Assembly (NCBI RefSeq): GCF_035751725.1
Contig: NZ_CP142104.1
Location: 3,286,001-3,350,000 of the forward strand
Source of the DNA: Pseudomonas frederiksbergensis
GTDB lineage: Bacteria > Pseudomonadota > Gammaproteobacteria > Pseudomonadales > Pseudomonadaceae
Direction of reading: 5' to 3'
DNA length: 64,000 nucleotides
In this document: one piece after another, positions 54,068 through 63,165 of the stretch
How the letters are laid out: each line of letters opens with the position of its first letter
Position numbering within the stretch: the first letter of the stretch is position 1
Translations under genes and position numbers: made by a program
The notes under the pieces: model-generated
Seen by the model: the letters and a program-made list of their open reading frames with translations, nothing else
Database searches by the model: none
Told to the model about the DNA's origin: nothing

Positions 54068-54516
54068 TTCCAGTCAAAACACGTCCTCTAGCTCCTACGC
54101 AAACCTCAATGAACACCTCAACCACCCTGCTCCGCTCCGCGCTCCTGATCTGGTTATCGGCCTGATGACCGCCTGTGGTGCTGAAAAGCACGCTGCAACC
54201 GAAAGCTGGTCATGGGCACTCGCACGGGTAATGCCACAGGGCAAGAGCCGCATACGCGGCCTCTTGCCCATCGCGGATTCGACGCGCCGCGCTCACGGTG
54301 GCGTGGTTTGTCAGATCCTGTAATAAATCGTTTCGTAGGAAGTGCTGGAAATCGATGTAGGATTTCTTCCCCGATTATTTCCAGGTCTGTATGAATACCC
54401 TCCAGGAACCTCCCAGTCGCCTTTCGAAGAACCGTTTTCTTGCCGTCGCTGCGTCCTGCATACACTCGTTGCAGTCCGCTTCCCTTGCATTGACTGTCCG
54501 AGGGAACGAATAACCC
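54068..54516. other. 449-base intergenic region before the TerC fusion gene
   Basis: The region contains the possible broken lipoprotein gene at 54109-54230 and, further right, the upstream region of the TerC gene. No good intact coding frame is present. I looked for a manganese (yybP-ykoY) riboswitch, which precedes some TerC genes, and did not find its conserved core. Confidence 0.45.
54109..54230 (+). pseudogene. Possible frameshifted lipoprotein gene fragment
   Basis: An ATG at 54109 encodes MNTSTTLLRSALL before stopping. A change of frame restores LVIGLMTACGAEKHAATES, a lipobox (MTAC) and mature start. Together they read as the N-terminus of a lipoprotein, as in efflux adaptors, broken by a frameshift. 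After about 40 codons similarity to a protein is lost, so most of the gene would be missing. This reading is tentative. Confidence 0.3.
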
Positions 54517-56076
54517 ATGGAATGGATCGCTGACCCCACGGCCTGGCTGGGCCTGCTGACGTTGATCGTGCTGGAGCTGGTGCTCGGCATCGATAACCTT
54601 GTATTTATCGCCATCCTGGCTGACAAACTTCCCCCCGAGCAGCGCGACCGTGCCCGTGTCATCGGCTTGTCCCTGGCGTTGCTGATGCGCCTTGGCCTGC
54701 TGGCGAGCATTTCGTGGATGGTGACGCTGACCAACCCGTTGTTCGAGATTTTCGACAAGACCTTTTCCGGGCGCGACCTGATCATGCTGTTCGGTGGCGT
54801 GTTCCTGTTGTTCAAGGCAACCATGGAGCTGCATGAGCGGCTCGAAGGCCACGTGGCGCAACGTTCCGGCAATGTCGGCTATGCGCTGTTCTGGCCCATC
54901 GTTGCGCAGATCGTCGTGCTGGACGCGGTCTTCTCCCTGGATGCGGTGATTACCGCCGTGGGCATGGTGGAGCACCTGTCGGTCATGATGATCGCGGTGA
55001 TTTTCTCCATCGGCCTGATGATGATCGCGAGCAAGCCGTTGACCCAATTCGTCAACAGCCATCCGACCGTCATCATGCTCTGCCTGGGCTTCCTGATGAT
55101 GATCGGCTTCAGCCTCACGGCTGAAGGCCTGGGTTTCCATATCCCGAAAGGCTACTTGTACGCGGCGATTGGTTTCTCGATCCTGATCGAACTGTTCAAC
55201 CAGTTGGCGCGCTCGCGTCGCAAGAAAAGCCTGCAAGGTCTACGACCGATGCGCGAGCGTACCGCTCATGCGGTATTGCGCCTGCTGGGCGGTCAAAAAC
55301 TGGGGCCCGATGAAATAGGTGAGGAAATCGCCGACATGCTGGAAGGCGATGAGCCGGAGCAGGTGTTCCATCGGCGCGAACGGGTCATGATCAGCGGCGT
55401 GCTGCAACTGGCGGAGCGCCAGATTCGCAGTGTGATGACGCCTCGTGCGCAAATCGACCACCTCGACTTGGACAATGAAGCGGAAGAAATCCGTACAACA
55501 CTGATGCACTCTTGCTACTCACGCTTGCCGCTGATCCGGGAAGGACGCGTGGATGAGCCGCTAGGCTTTGTCCATAAGAAAGAACTGCTCAAGGAAATGC
55601 TGGCGGGCAATCAGCCGAACCTGGAAGCCATGGCGCGCAAGGCCATCAACCTGCTCGACAGTTTCACGATCCTCAACGCGCTGGAACAAATGCGCAAGGA
55701 GTCGACCCACATCGCCTTCGTGGTAAACGAGTTTGGTGATTTCGTCGGCCTCCTGACCATGACCGACATTCTCGAATCCATTGCCGGAGAACTGCCGGAT
55801 GCCAGTGAAGTCGATGGGCCGAGCATCGTCGCCCACGAAGGCGGTTTCCTCGTCAGCGGCGCCCTGAACCTCAGCCAGGTCCGCGAACATATCGGTTTCC
55901 AGGCGAAAGCGACGGAGGATTACCAGACGCTTGCCGGTCTGGTGATGAGTTTGTTGGACCGTTTGCCAATCATCGGCGATACCGTTCGCTGGCAGGAATG
56001 GCGCATGACGGTGGTGGAGGTGCAAGAGCGACGGGTAACCAGGGTGTTGTTACGCGTCGAGGACCCGGGCCGCTGA
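54517..56076 (+). CDS. TerC-CBS-CorC fusion membrane protein
   Basis: This 519-residue protein joins three parts. A TerC-type membrane domain (1-235, about seven helices, with acidic TM motifs [16 protein letters not shown] and [16 protein letters not shown]) comes first. A tandem CBS pair (about 290-425, [12 protein letters not shown] and [19 protein letters not shown]) and a C-terminal CorC/HlyC domain (about 435-515) follow. E. coli YoaE has this layout. TerC proteins are linked to manganese export or metal insertion; CorC domains bind nucleotides in Mg/Co efflux proteins. GAGGGAA lies ten bases before the ATG. Confidence 0.9.
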   Translation: MEWIADPTAWLGLLTLIVLELVLGIDNLVFIAILADKLPPEQRDRARVIGLSLALLMRLGLLASISWMVTLTNPLFEIFDKTFSGRDLIMLFGGVFLLFKATMELHERLEGHVAQRSGNVGYALFWPIVAQIVVLDAVFSLDAVITAVGMVEHLSVMMIAVIFSIGLMMIASKPLTQFVNSHPTVIMLCLGFLMMIGFSLTAEGLGFHIPKGYLYAAIGFSILIELFNQLARSRRKKSLQGLRPMRERTAHAVLRLLGGQKLGPDEIGEEIADMLEGDEPEQVFHRRERVMISGVLQLAERQIRSVMTPRAQIDHLDLDNEAEEIRTTLMHSCYSRLPLIREGRVDEPLGFVHKKELLKEMLAGNQPNLEAMARKAINLLDSFTILNALEQMRKESTHIAFVVNEFGDFVGLLTMTDILESIAGELPDASEVDGPSIVAHEGGFLVSGALNLSQVREHIGFQAKATEDYQTLAGLVMSLLDRLPIIGDTVRWQEWRMTVVEVQERRVTRVLLRVEDPGR

Positions 56077-56090
56077 CACGTTGACGCCAC

Positions 56091-57002
56091 TCATTCGCTG
56101 ACATAACGCTCGAAACGCGCCGCCAGGAACGCCCTCAATACTTGGACCGCTGGCGTCAGCGAGGTTCGATGGGCGCACACCAGTTGCAGCGGTGCTGGCT
56201 GGCCATAGTCCGGCGGGAAGATTTCCACCAGGCGACCGCTGCGAATGTCGTCCATCACATCGAGCTTGGACTTGTAGACGACACCAAGCCCCGATACCGC
56301 CCAACGCCTGACGATATCCGCGTCATCGCTGGTGCGGTTTCCCAGGACCTGAACGGTTTCCACGCCTTGCGGCGTCTGGAAACTCCAGCGTTCGAAGGTC
56401 TGCTCGCCCATCACGTAACGAAGGCAATTGTGCCCGCCCAGCTCTGCGGGGGTTTCTGGTCGGCCATGGCGTGCGATGTAGTCGGGCGAGGCGCACACCG
56501 TCCTTCGGTTGGACGGTGCCAGCGCCAGGGACACCAGGCTCGAGTCAGCCAACTGGCCATAGCGGATGCTCGCATCCAGGTGTTCGGTGAACAGGTCAGC
56601 CACCTGGTCGCTGACGCGCAGGTGCAACAGCACCTTGGGATGCAACTGCTGGAACTCATCCAGCCACGGCAGCAACAGGTTGCGGCCGATGTCCGAGGGC
56701 ATCGACAAGCGCAGCGTCCCGCAGATTTCGTCGCGCCCCTGCGCCAGCACAAGCTCCCCGTTGTCCAACGCCTCCAGCGCCTGCCGCGCATGGCTCAGGT
56801 ATCGCTCGCCGTCATCCGACAAGCGCAGCCGCCTTGTGGACCGCACGAACAACCGCACCCCCAGGCTTGCCTCAAGCCGCTGCACTGCGACGCTGGCCAG
56901 CGCCGGAGAGATGTCCAGCAGCCTTGCCGCCGCTGAAAGACTGCCAGCGTCCGTCGTGGTCACGAATACCTGGAGATCATCGATTCGAATGATTTTTTTC
57001 AC
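56091..57002 (-). CDS. LysR-type transcriptional regulator
   Basis: This 303-residue protein has an N-terminal winged helix (IDDLQVFVTTTDAGSLSAAARLLDISPALASVAVQRLE, about 7-45) and a LysR effector domain (about 90-295). It belongs to the large branch with TLRLSMPSDIGRNLLLPWL after the linker. It is convergent with the TerC gene and followed at a distance upstream by the end of the GGDEF-EAL gene, so no target is suggested by context. Confidence 0.9.
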   Translation of the reverse strand: MKKIIRIDDLQVFVTTTDAGSLSAAARLLDISPALASVAVQRLEASLGVRLFVRSTRRLRLSDDGERYLSHARQALEALDNGELVLAQGRDEICGTLRLSMPSDIGRNLLLPWLDEFQQLHPKVLLHLRVSDQVADLFTEHLDASIRYGQLADSSLVSLALAPSNRRTVCASPDYIARHGRPETPAELGGHNCLRYVMGEQTFERWSFQTPQGVETVQVLGNRTSDDADIVRRWAVSGLGVVYKSKLDVMDDIRSGRLVEIFPPDYGQPAPLQLVCAHRTSLTPAVQVLRAFLAARFERYVSE

Positions 57003-57177
57003 GCTGTAGGGTCTCTCGACAGAGCCTCACCAACCGGAGCTGTGGGCGCTTTCATGGGCTTCGATGAGGGTGCGGGCGGGATATGCTGGCTCGGGTATCG
57101 CTCAGTACAGACGGGTAAATCGTAACGCTTTCGCCGGGCAGACGACTATGCCTGAATCAACGCTATGACACGCGGGC

Positions 57178-60100
57178 CTAACGCCCGGGCATCGGGTGGC
57201 CTGGACGCTTTCTACCGTGTTGCTGTTCTTCCGACTCCGGGTTCAGCATGCGACTTGATTGGGGCAGTCGTGGTATCTGCAATAACAGGCTGATTTCCTC
57301 CGCGCTGACAGCCTTGCTGAAAACGTGCCCTTGAATCTCATCGCAGCCGTTTTCCCGCAGGAAGGTCTGCTGCTCTTCGGTTTCGACACCTTCGGCAATG
57401 ACCTTGAGGTTCAGTTTATGCCCCAGTGAAATCACGGCGGTGGCGATGGCCTTGTCGTTTTCGTTGTCGGGCAGGTCGCGCACGAAAGACTGGTCGATCT
57501 TGAGTCGCGCAATGGGGAAGCTCTTCAATGCGGCGAGACTGGAGTAGCCGGTGCCGAAATCGTCGATCGAGAGACTGGTGCCCATCGATTGCAGCGCCTT
57601 CATTTTGCTGATGGCTTGTTGAAGATCTTGCATAATCAGGCTTTCAGTCAGCTCCAATTCAAGGTACCGCGGCTCCAGTCCGGTTTCTTGCAACGCATGC
57701 TTGACCCGGTCGATCAGGTCTCGTTCGATGAACTGGCGGGCGGAAATGTTCACCGACATGGTGATCGGCGGCAAGCCGGCGTCCTGCCACGCCTTGTTCT
57801 GCCTGCACGCGGCGTGGAACACCCAGTCACCAATGGGCACGATCAACCCGGTCTCTTCGGCCTGGGGAATGAACTTGATCGGGGACACCATGCCCAACTC
57901 CGGATGTTGCCAGCGAATCAACGCTTCCACGCCGATGATCTGGCCTGACTGCAAATCCACTTGTGGCTGGTACAACAGCAGGAACTCGCCGTTGATGAGT
58001 GCGTTGCGCAATCCATCCTGCATGGCAAGCTTGCCCTGGACCTTGTTGTTCATCTCGCTCGTGTAGAACTGGAAGCTGTTGCGGCCCAGCTCCTTGGCTC
58101 GGTACATGGCGGCGTCCGCATTGCTGAGCAACGTGTCGGTATCGCTGCCGTCGGCCGGGTACGTGGCCAAGCCCATGCTGCAGGTGACGTGGAGCGTATG
58201 CCCACTGAGGTGGATCGGCCGCAGGATGGCTTCCTGGATCTTGTGCAGGACGGGCGTCACGCCGTCGAGGTCCGACGGTTGGTCGAACAGGATGATCACG
58301 AATTCGTCGCCGCCCAGTCGTACGACAGTGTCGGTGCGACGCACACACTCCACCATGCGCTGGGCCACGGTTTTCAACAGCTCATCCCCCGCGCTGTGCC
58401 CAAGGCTGTCGTTCACCAGCTTGAATTTGTCCAGGTCGAGAAACACCACCGTCACCAGCCGGTTGTAGCGCTGCGCATACAGCATCGCCTGCTTGAGACG
58501 GTCTTCGAGCAACGTGCGATTCGGCAGCCCGGTCAATGCGTCATGGTCACCCATGAAGCGAATGCGTTTTTCGGTCAGTTGATGCACTATCGCGATGCCT
58601 GCCAGCGGTGTCGCCAGCTCGATCAGTTGCGTCTCGGCCGGGCTAGGGCTGCGTACGGTGTTGGCATACAACGCAAACGTACCCAATACCTTTCGCTCAT
58701 GGGACAGGATTGGCGTCGACCAGCAGGCGCGAAACCCATAGGGCGCGGCAATTGAACGGTAGTCTTGCCACAGCGGATCCTGCTGGATGTCCGTGACGAC
58801 GACCGGTTCGCGGCGATAGGCCGAGGTGCCACAGGAACCGACGCTGGGGCCGATTTCAATCCCATCGATGAGCTCGCAATAAGCTTTCGGCAAACTGGGA
58901 GCCGCACCGTGCAGCAGGTGCTTGCCCTCCTCATCCAGCACCAGGATGGACACCATCATGCCCTCCAGTTGGGACTCGACCAAGTGAGCGAGGCTGTCCA
59001 GGACTTCGGTCAGTTCAGTGCTCCTGGCGATCAGTTCCAGCACGTGACCCTGTCCGGCGCGGATGATCGCCTCTCGCTCCAATCGGCTGTTCTGCACGGC
59101 CAGCCGCTCCGTGGCAATGCTCAGTTGGGCCGTTCTTTTTTCCAGCTGGAGCCGGTCCTCGAGAAACTGGTTCACCGCGCGCGCCATGTTGCCAATCTCG
59201 TCGTTCCCGTGGTCGGCCATCATCAGATGCGTCTTGTGGGTATGTTCCTGGCGCAATTGCCGGCTTATTTGATTAAGCCGCACCAACACATGACGCCCCA
59301 TGAACACGCGGGTCACAAACCAGGCGAACACCAGGCTGGTGCCCAACATGATCAGCACCCATTGCTGGCTGCGATTCGAATCCTCGACCAACCCCTCCAG
59401 GGCTGCACGATAGTCTTGCGTGTAGGCATTCGATTGCGCGCGGGCCAGGGCGACCAAGGTCCCGGCCTCGTTTTTCAATTCCTCATTGAAACGCTTGATG
59501 ACGACGTTCTGGTTGATGATCCTCTGGCGCAGGGAAAAAAGATCGGGCGCCTGCGCATCGGCTTCCGACTTGCCTGCGGTGCGCGACAGCTGCTCATATC
59601 GGACCCGCAGGCGTTGCACGGCATCGCTGTCGATCGCCTGCGGCAGATCGAACAGCAACATCGCCCGTTCCAGGCTGGCCGGGGTCTGTACTGCGGTTAG
59701 CCGGCCGGTAAGGTCCTCCAGGGCTTGCTCGAAGGCGACCTCGGTCTGCAACAGGCTCTCGCGCAGTTGCGCAACGATGTTCGCCGTGTTGCGGAATATC
59801 TGGCTGGACTGATGCATGTCGAGGATCGCCACGCCACTGTTCGCGGCCGTCAGCTGCTGCACCAGTTGATCGAGGGCCTCGAGCTGCTCGACTGTCGCGG
59901 CATGGCTTGAGCGCAGGATCTCGGGAGAACGGGTGGTCAGGAGCTGGTCGGTCTGGCGCTCGATCAGTAATGTGCGCTGGACCATGTCTTGCCCGTTCTG
60001 CATGCGCACCAGCCGTTCATCCGTCAGCTGGCGAGTGGCGTTGTTCGACGTACGCAACGCGTAGACTGCGGTGGCTCCCCCTGCCAGGATCAGCAGCGCC

Positions 60101-60195
60101 AGCGTCAAGAAAGCCACTGTGAACTGTGCGCGCAGCGATTGCGGCAACAGCTGGCGTCCAAGCCGGGAGATCATGTTCAACGTCAGGGATTCCAT
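57178..60195 (-). CDS. Membrane GGDEF-EAL protein with HAMP and GAF domains
   Basis: This 1005-residue protein has two membrane helices (about 24-46 and 278-300) flanking a helical periplasmic domain. A HAMP-like linker follows (about 300-360), then GAF (about 390-540), GGDEF (about 555-715) and EAL (about 730-985). GGDEF is intact with RxxD (RRTD) five residues before it. EAL reads GVEALIRWQHP and loop 6 DDFGTGYSSL, so both synthesis and breakdown of cyclic di-GMP look possible. Its start overlaps the stop of a periplasmic sugar-binding-like gene by 13 bases. The Met at 60174 is an alternative start. Confidence 0.92.
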   Translation of the reverse strand: MESLTLNMISRLGRQLLPQSLRAQFTVAFLTLALLILAGGATAVYALRTSNNATRQLTDERLVRMQNGQDMVQRTLLIERQTDQLLTTRSPEILRSSHAATVEQLEALDQLVQQLTAANSGVAILDMHQSSQIFRNTANIVAQLRESLLQTEVAFEQALEDLTGRLTAVQTPASLERAMLLFDLPQAIDSDAVQRLRVRYEQLSRTAGKSEADAQAPDLFSLRQRIINQNVVIKRFNEELKNEAGTLVALARAQSNAYTQDYRAALEGLVEDSNRSQQWVLIMLGTSLVFAWFVTRVFMGRHVLVRLNQISRQLRQEHTHKTHLMMADHGNDEIGNMARAVNQFLEDRLQLEKRTAQLSIATERLAVQNSRLEREAIIRAGQGHVLELIARSTELTEVLDSLAHLVESQLEGMMVSILVLDEEGKHLLHGAAPSLPKAYCELIDGIEIGPSVGSCGTSAYRREPVVVTDIQQDPLWQDYRSIAAPYGFRACWSTPILSHERKVLGTFALYANTVRSPSPAETQLIELATPLAGIAIVHQLTEKRIRFMGDHDALTGLPNRTLLEDRLKQAMLYAQRYNRLVTVVFLDLDKFKLVNDSLGHSAGDELLKTVAQRMVECVRRTDTVVRLGGDEFVIILFDQPSDLDGVTPVLHKIQEAILRPIHLSGHTLHVTCSMGLATYPADGSDTDTLLSNADAAMYRAKELGRNSFQFYTSEMNNKVQGKLAMQDGLRNALINGEFLLLYQPQVDLQSGQIIGVEALIRWQHPELGMVSPIKFIPQAEETGLIVPIGDWVFHAACRQNKAWQDAGLPPITMSVNISARQFIERDLIDRVKHALQETGLEPRYLELELTESLIMQDLQQAISKMKALQSMGTSLSIDDFGTGYSSLAALKSFPIARLKIDQSFVRDLPDNENDKAIATAVISLGHKLNLKVIAEGVETEEQQTFLRENGCDEIQGHVFSKAVSAEEISLLLQIPRLPQSSRMLNPESEEQQHGRKRPGHPMPGR

Positions 60196-61385
60196 AGGCG
60201 GCGATAGATGTCCCGATAGCCATTGTCAGGATCGTACTGGGATTTCTTCCCGCCATCGAAGGCGATATTGTCGGCGTTGACCAAGTGGACCGGCGCGACA
60301 AAACCGCTCACTGGCCGGCCTGCAAACAGGCGGTTCAATTCATCCATGACTTGCCAGCCATGCATGTTCAGCGGCTCGGCCACGGTAACGGTCTGGTAGG
60401 TTTTTGCCTGTATGCGCAGGAAAGCCGAAGCGCTGCCGTCGCCGGCAGACAACAGGCTGATGCCGTCACTGGGTATTGCCGCGCTGGTCAAGGAAGCGAT
60501 CGAGTAATCGAAGTAGATATCGTTGATCGCCAGCGCATGGGTCCAGCGTTCGCCATGGCGCTCCAGCAACTCCCTGGTCACTGCGGGCATCTTCTCGCCA
60601 CTTTCCGAGATCGCGACATCGCGTACCTCCAGCAACGTACATTCCCGACAGGCCCGGATGACGTTCTCCATGGCCTTGGCCTTCGTCATGGCGATGCCGT
60701 ACCTGGAATCGGTCAGGATGACCACGCCGGCGCGTCCGTTTGATTGCGCCACTGCAGCCATGGCCGTGAGGCGAGCCACTTCAAGCGGGTCGCTGGTGAC
60801 GTTCATGGCCACCGGCGTGCCCTCGATCGGCCCGGGGCGTACCCCGGCGTGCCAGCCGACCACGGGTATATTATTTTTGGCAAAAGGAGTCAGCGCCGCT
60901 TTGTTCTCAAGGGCATCGGAACCGCACAGGATGAGACCGTCGGGCTTCGCGGCCAAGGCATCGGAAAACGCCTTCGCGCGCCCGGCCGCCGAGCCTGCGC
61001 CATCGAAAATCTTCAGCGTCCAGCCCATCGCGCTGGCCGCCTCCCGGGCACCCTGCGCGACGCCGACGATGCCTCCGTTGCGCAAGTCTTCGGCAACAAG
61101 CGCAATACTCTTGCCCCGCTGCGCTTTGGGGCCGGAGTCAGGGCCGCTCCAACGAACAGCGCCGAGGGTGGCCCTGGAAACGACTTCCTGGGCTTGACTC
61201 ACCGTAACCGCGGCGTCCCCCGGACCCGCTTGCGCTGGCAGGTTCTGGCCGTGACCGGAAGTCGCCGCACAAAGACAGGCAATCGTCGCTGACGCCACCC
61301 AGGGTAGCTGCAGCCTGACAAAGCAGGTTCGAGCCCTACCCGCGATACCAAATCCGGAGCCGGTGGCGCGATCATGGTCTGGCAT
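60183..61385 (-). CDS. Periplasmic type I binding protein (ribose/LacI fold), partner of the GGDEF-EAL protein
   Basis: This 400-residue protein starts at MPDHDRATG, where AAGGGA lies five bases upstream. A hydrophobic segment (about 27-43) is the signal or anchor. A type I periplasmic-binding domain follows (about 90-375: GKSIALVAEDLRNGGIVGVAQGAREAA, DGLILCGSDALEN). No ABC permease or ATPase is nearby. Its 3' end overlaps the GGDEF-EAL gene by 13 bases, so the two are translationally coupled. It probably senses a sugar-like ligand and signals to the periplasmic domain of that protein. Confidence 0.85.
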   Translation of the reverse strand: MPDHDRATGSGFGIAGRARTCFVRLQLPWVASATIACLCAATSGHGQNLPAQAGPGDAAVTVSQAQEVVSRATLGAVRWSGPDSGPKAQRGKSIALVAEDLRNGGIVGVAQGAREAASAMGWTLKIFDGAGSAAGRAKAFSDALAAKPDGLILCGSDALENKAALTPFAKNNIPVVGWHAGVRPGPIEGTPVAMNVTSDPLEVARLTAMAAVAQSNGRAGVVILTDSRYGIAMTKAKAMENVIRACRECTLLEVRDVAISESGEKMPAVTRELLERHGERWTHALAINDIYFDYSIASLTSAAIPSDGISLLSAGDGSASAFLRIQAKTYQTVTVAEPLNMHGWQVMDELNRLFAGRPVSGFVAPVHLVNADNIAFDGGKKSQYDPDNGYRDIYRRLWNP

Positions 61386-61498
61386 GGCGTCCCTTTTGCC
61401 AAAAATACAGTTCTGCAAAAGGATAGCCGGTTCTGCACATATCGACGCCTTTCAGGTCGCCGACGGCTTCAAGGCCGGCGACCTGGGTTGCCCCCGGC

Positions 61499-61906
61499 TT
61501 ATTGCTTGCCCTCATAGTTGACCATCCAGGCGATCCCGAAACGGTCTTCGAACATCCCGAAGCGTTCCGCCCAGAACGTCTTCGCCAAGGGCATCTGCAC
61601 GTTGCCACCGGCGCTCAACCCGTTGAACAGCCGCTCGGCATCCTGAGCACTGTCGACGTTAAGGGAAACCGACACACCTTGCGGCTTGCTGAACGGCTGG
61701 CCTGGCGGGCAGTCGGACGCCATCAGGCTGAAGTCACCCACGGTCAGGCAAGCGTGCATGATCAGGTTCTTGTCCTTGGGCATGCCGACGTCCTCGGGTG
61801 CATCGGCAAAGGACATGCAGAACAGCTCGCCGCCAAGCACGTCCTTGTAAAGCTCGAAGGCCTCCTTGCAGCGGCCGTCGAAGGTCAGGTAGGGAATGAT
61901 TTTCAT
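61499..61906 (-). CDS. PhnB-like VOC-family protein
   Basis: This 135-residue protein opens MKIIPYLTFDGRCKEAFELYKDVLGGE and ends FGMFEDRFGIAWMVNYEGKQ. This is the typical pattern of the PhnB/3-demethylubiquinone-methyltransferase-like branch of the VOC superfamily. Metal ligands of glyoxalases are not clearly conserved, so catalysis is doubtful. GAGAAAAAAACC precedes the ATG. It stands alone. Confidence 0.88.
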   Translation of the reverse strand: MKIIPYLTFDGRCKEAFELYKDVLGGELFCMSFADAPEDVGMPKDKNLIMHACLTVGDFSLMASDCPPGQPFSKPQGVSVSLNVDSAQDAERLFNGLSAGGNVQMPLAKTFWAERFGMFEDRFGIAWMVNYEGKQ

Positions 61907-62204
61907 GGTTTTTTTCTCCTGTCACTATTTCATGATTGATCGGACAGCTGTGTCCGCAGGCGTTCTTCCTGCCCGTGCAGCTCGGGCGGGGTGCGGCTTC
62001 ACAGGTTAGTCGAATGACGTAGGGGAAGATCGACAGGTCGGGACGTTTTTTTTCCAGCGGGCTGAAAAGCTCGTTGTTGCGACTGGAGCTTTTTGCGGTG
62101 GACTACCGCGTTCAAGACGAAACTGGTCGAAGCCCACCGACCTGCTATCTTCAATGCAGACCTGAGTAGTTGCGATCCCATACGTATCCAGGTTGCATGG
62201 AGAG

Positions 62205-63155
62205 ATGATGTTGGAAGCAGTGGAACTGCTCGCTGTAGATGGATGGGCCAAGCCATCGCCACGGGGCGAGTGTGACGTAATCATCGTCAACTACAACGCC
62301 GGTGATCTTTTGTTGGCAAGCGTCGGATCGGCATTTGCCGCCGGCGCCTCCAGGGTGATCGTGGTCGATAACGACTCCCACGACGACAGCCTGACGCTAC
62401 TGGCACAAACCCAAGCTGCCGGCGACTCGCTTCGGATCATCCGTAATGCCGCCAACCTGGGCTTTGCCGTGGCGTGCAATCAAGGTGCCCGCCTGTCAGC
62501 GGCCCCCAACTTGCTCTTCCTGAACCCGGACACCGAGCTGGCCGCCGATGCCATCGACCGCATGCTCCAGGCATTGCGCAGCTCACCCGAGATCGGCATG
62601 GTCGGCGGGTTCCTGTGCAATCCGGACGGTAGCGAGCAAGCCGGTGGGCGCCGCGTGTTTCCGACGCCCAGGCGCGCCTTCATGCGGGCTTTCGGGCTCT
62701 CGCGGCTCGCGGTTCTTTTTCCATCGGTGTTGTCCGATTTTCTACTGCACAAGGAGCCGCTGCCCAGCGCTCCCATCTTCGTCGAGGCCATCTCCGGGGC
62801 TTGCATGCTGGTCAAGCGCGAAGCGATAGAAAGCGTCGGGTTGTGGGACGAAGATTATTTCCTCCATTGCGAGGACCTGGACTGGTGCATGCGCTTTCAT
62901 CAGGCCGGTTGGCGCGTCCTGTTCGTGCCGGATGCCCAGGTGATGCATGTATTCGGGGGCTGCAGCCGCCACCGCCCCTATTTCGTCGAATGGCACAAGC
63001 ACCTGGGGTTCCTGCGTTTCTATCGCAAGTTTTTCCGCCGCAAGTATCCGTCCGCTCTATGGATCAGCGTGGTCATCGGGGTGTGGTTTCGATTCAGCCT
63101 GATGATTCTCCGCCACGCGACGTCCCGGCTCGGACATTCATGGAACCAGCGATAA
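62205..63155 (+). CDS. GT2-family glycosyltransferase (rhamnosyltransferase-like)
   Basis: This 316-residue protein starts at MMLEAVELL, with GGAGAG just upstream. The GT-A core shows VIIVNYNAGD, IVVDNDSHDD and the metal/nucleotide motif LNPDTEL (about 104-110). FFLHCEDLDWCMR is the late acidic motif typical of WbbL-type rhamnosyltransferases. A hydrophobic helix near the C-terminus (about 281-300) suggests membrane attachment. It is followed after 10 bases by an epimerase gene. It probably adds a sugar in O-antigen, exopolysaccharide or glycolipid synthesis. Confidence 0.88.
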   Translation: MMLEAVELLAVDGWAKPSPRGECDVIIVNYNAGDLLLASVGSAFAAGASRVIVVDNDSHDDSLTLLAQTQAAGDSLRIIRNAANLGFAVACNQGARLSAAPNLLFLNPDTELAADAIDRMLQALRSSPEIGMVGGFLCNPDGSEQAGGRRVFPTPRRAFMRAFGLSRLAVLFPSVLSDFLLHKEPLPSAPIFVEAISGACMLVKREAIESVGLWDEDYFLHCEDLDWCMRFHQAGWRVLFVPDAQVMHVFGGCSRHRPYFVEWHKHLGFLRFYRKFFRRKYPSALWISVVIGVWFRFSLMILRHATSRLGHSWNQR

Positions 63156-63165
63156 CGAGCGATCA

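Noticed and set aside
54068..54516. Manganese (yybP-ykoY) riboswitch upstream of the TerC gene
   Set aside because: I could not find the conserved core or its paired helices in the 449 bases.
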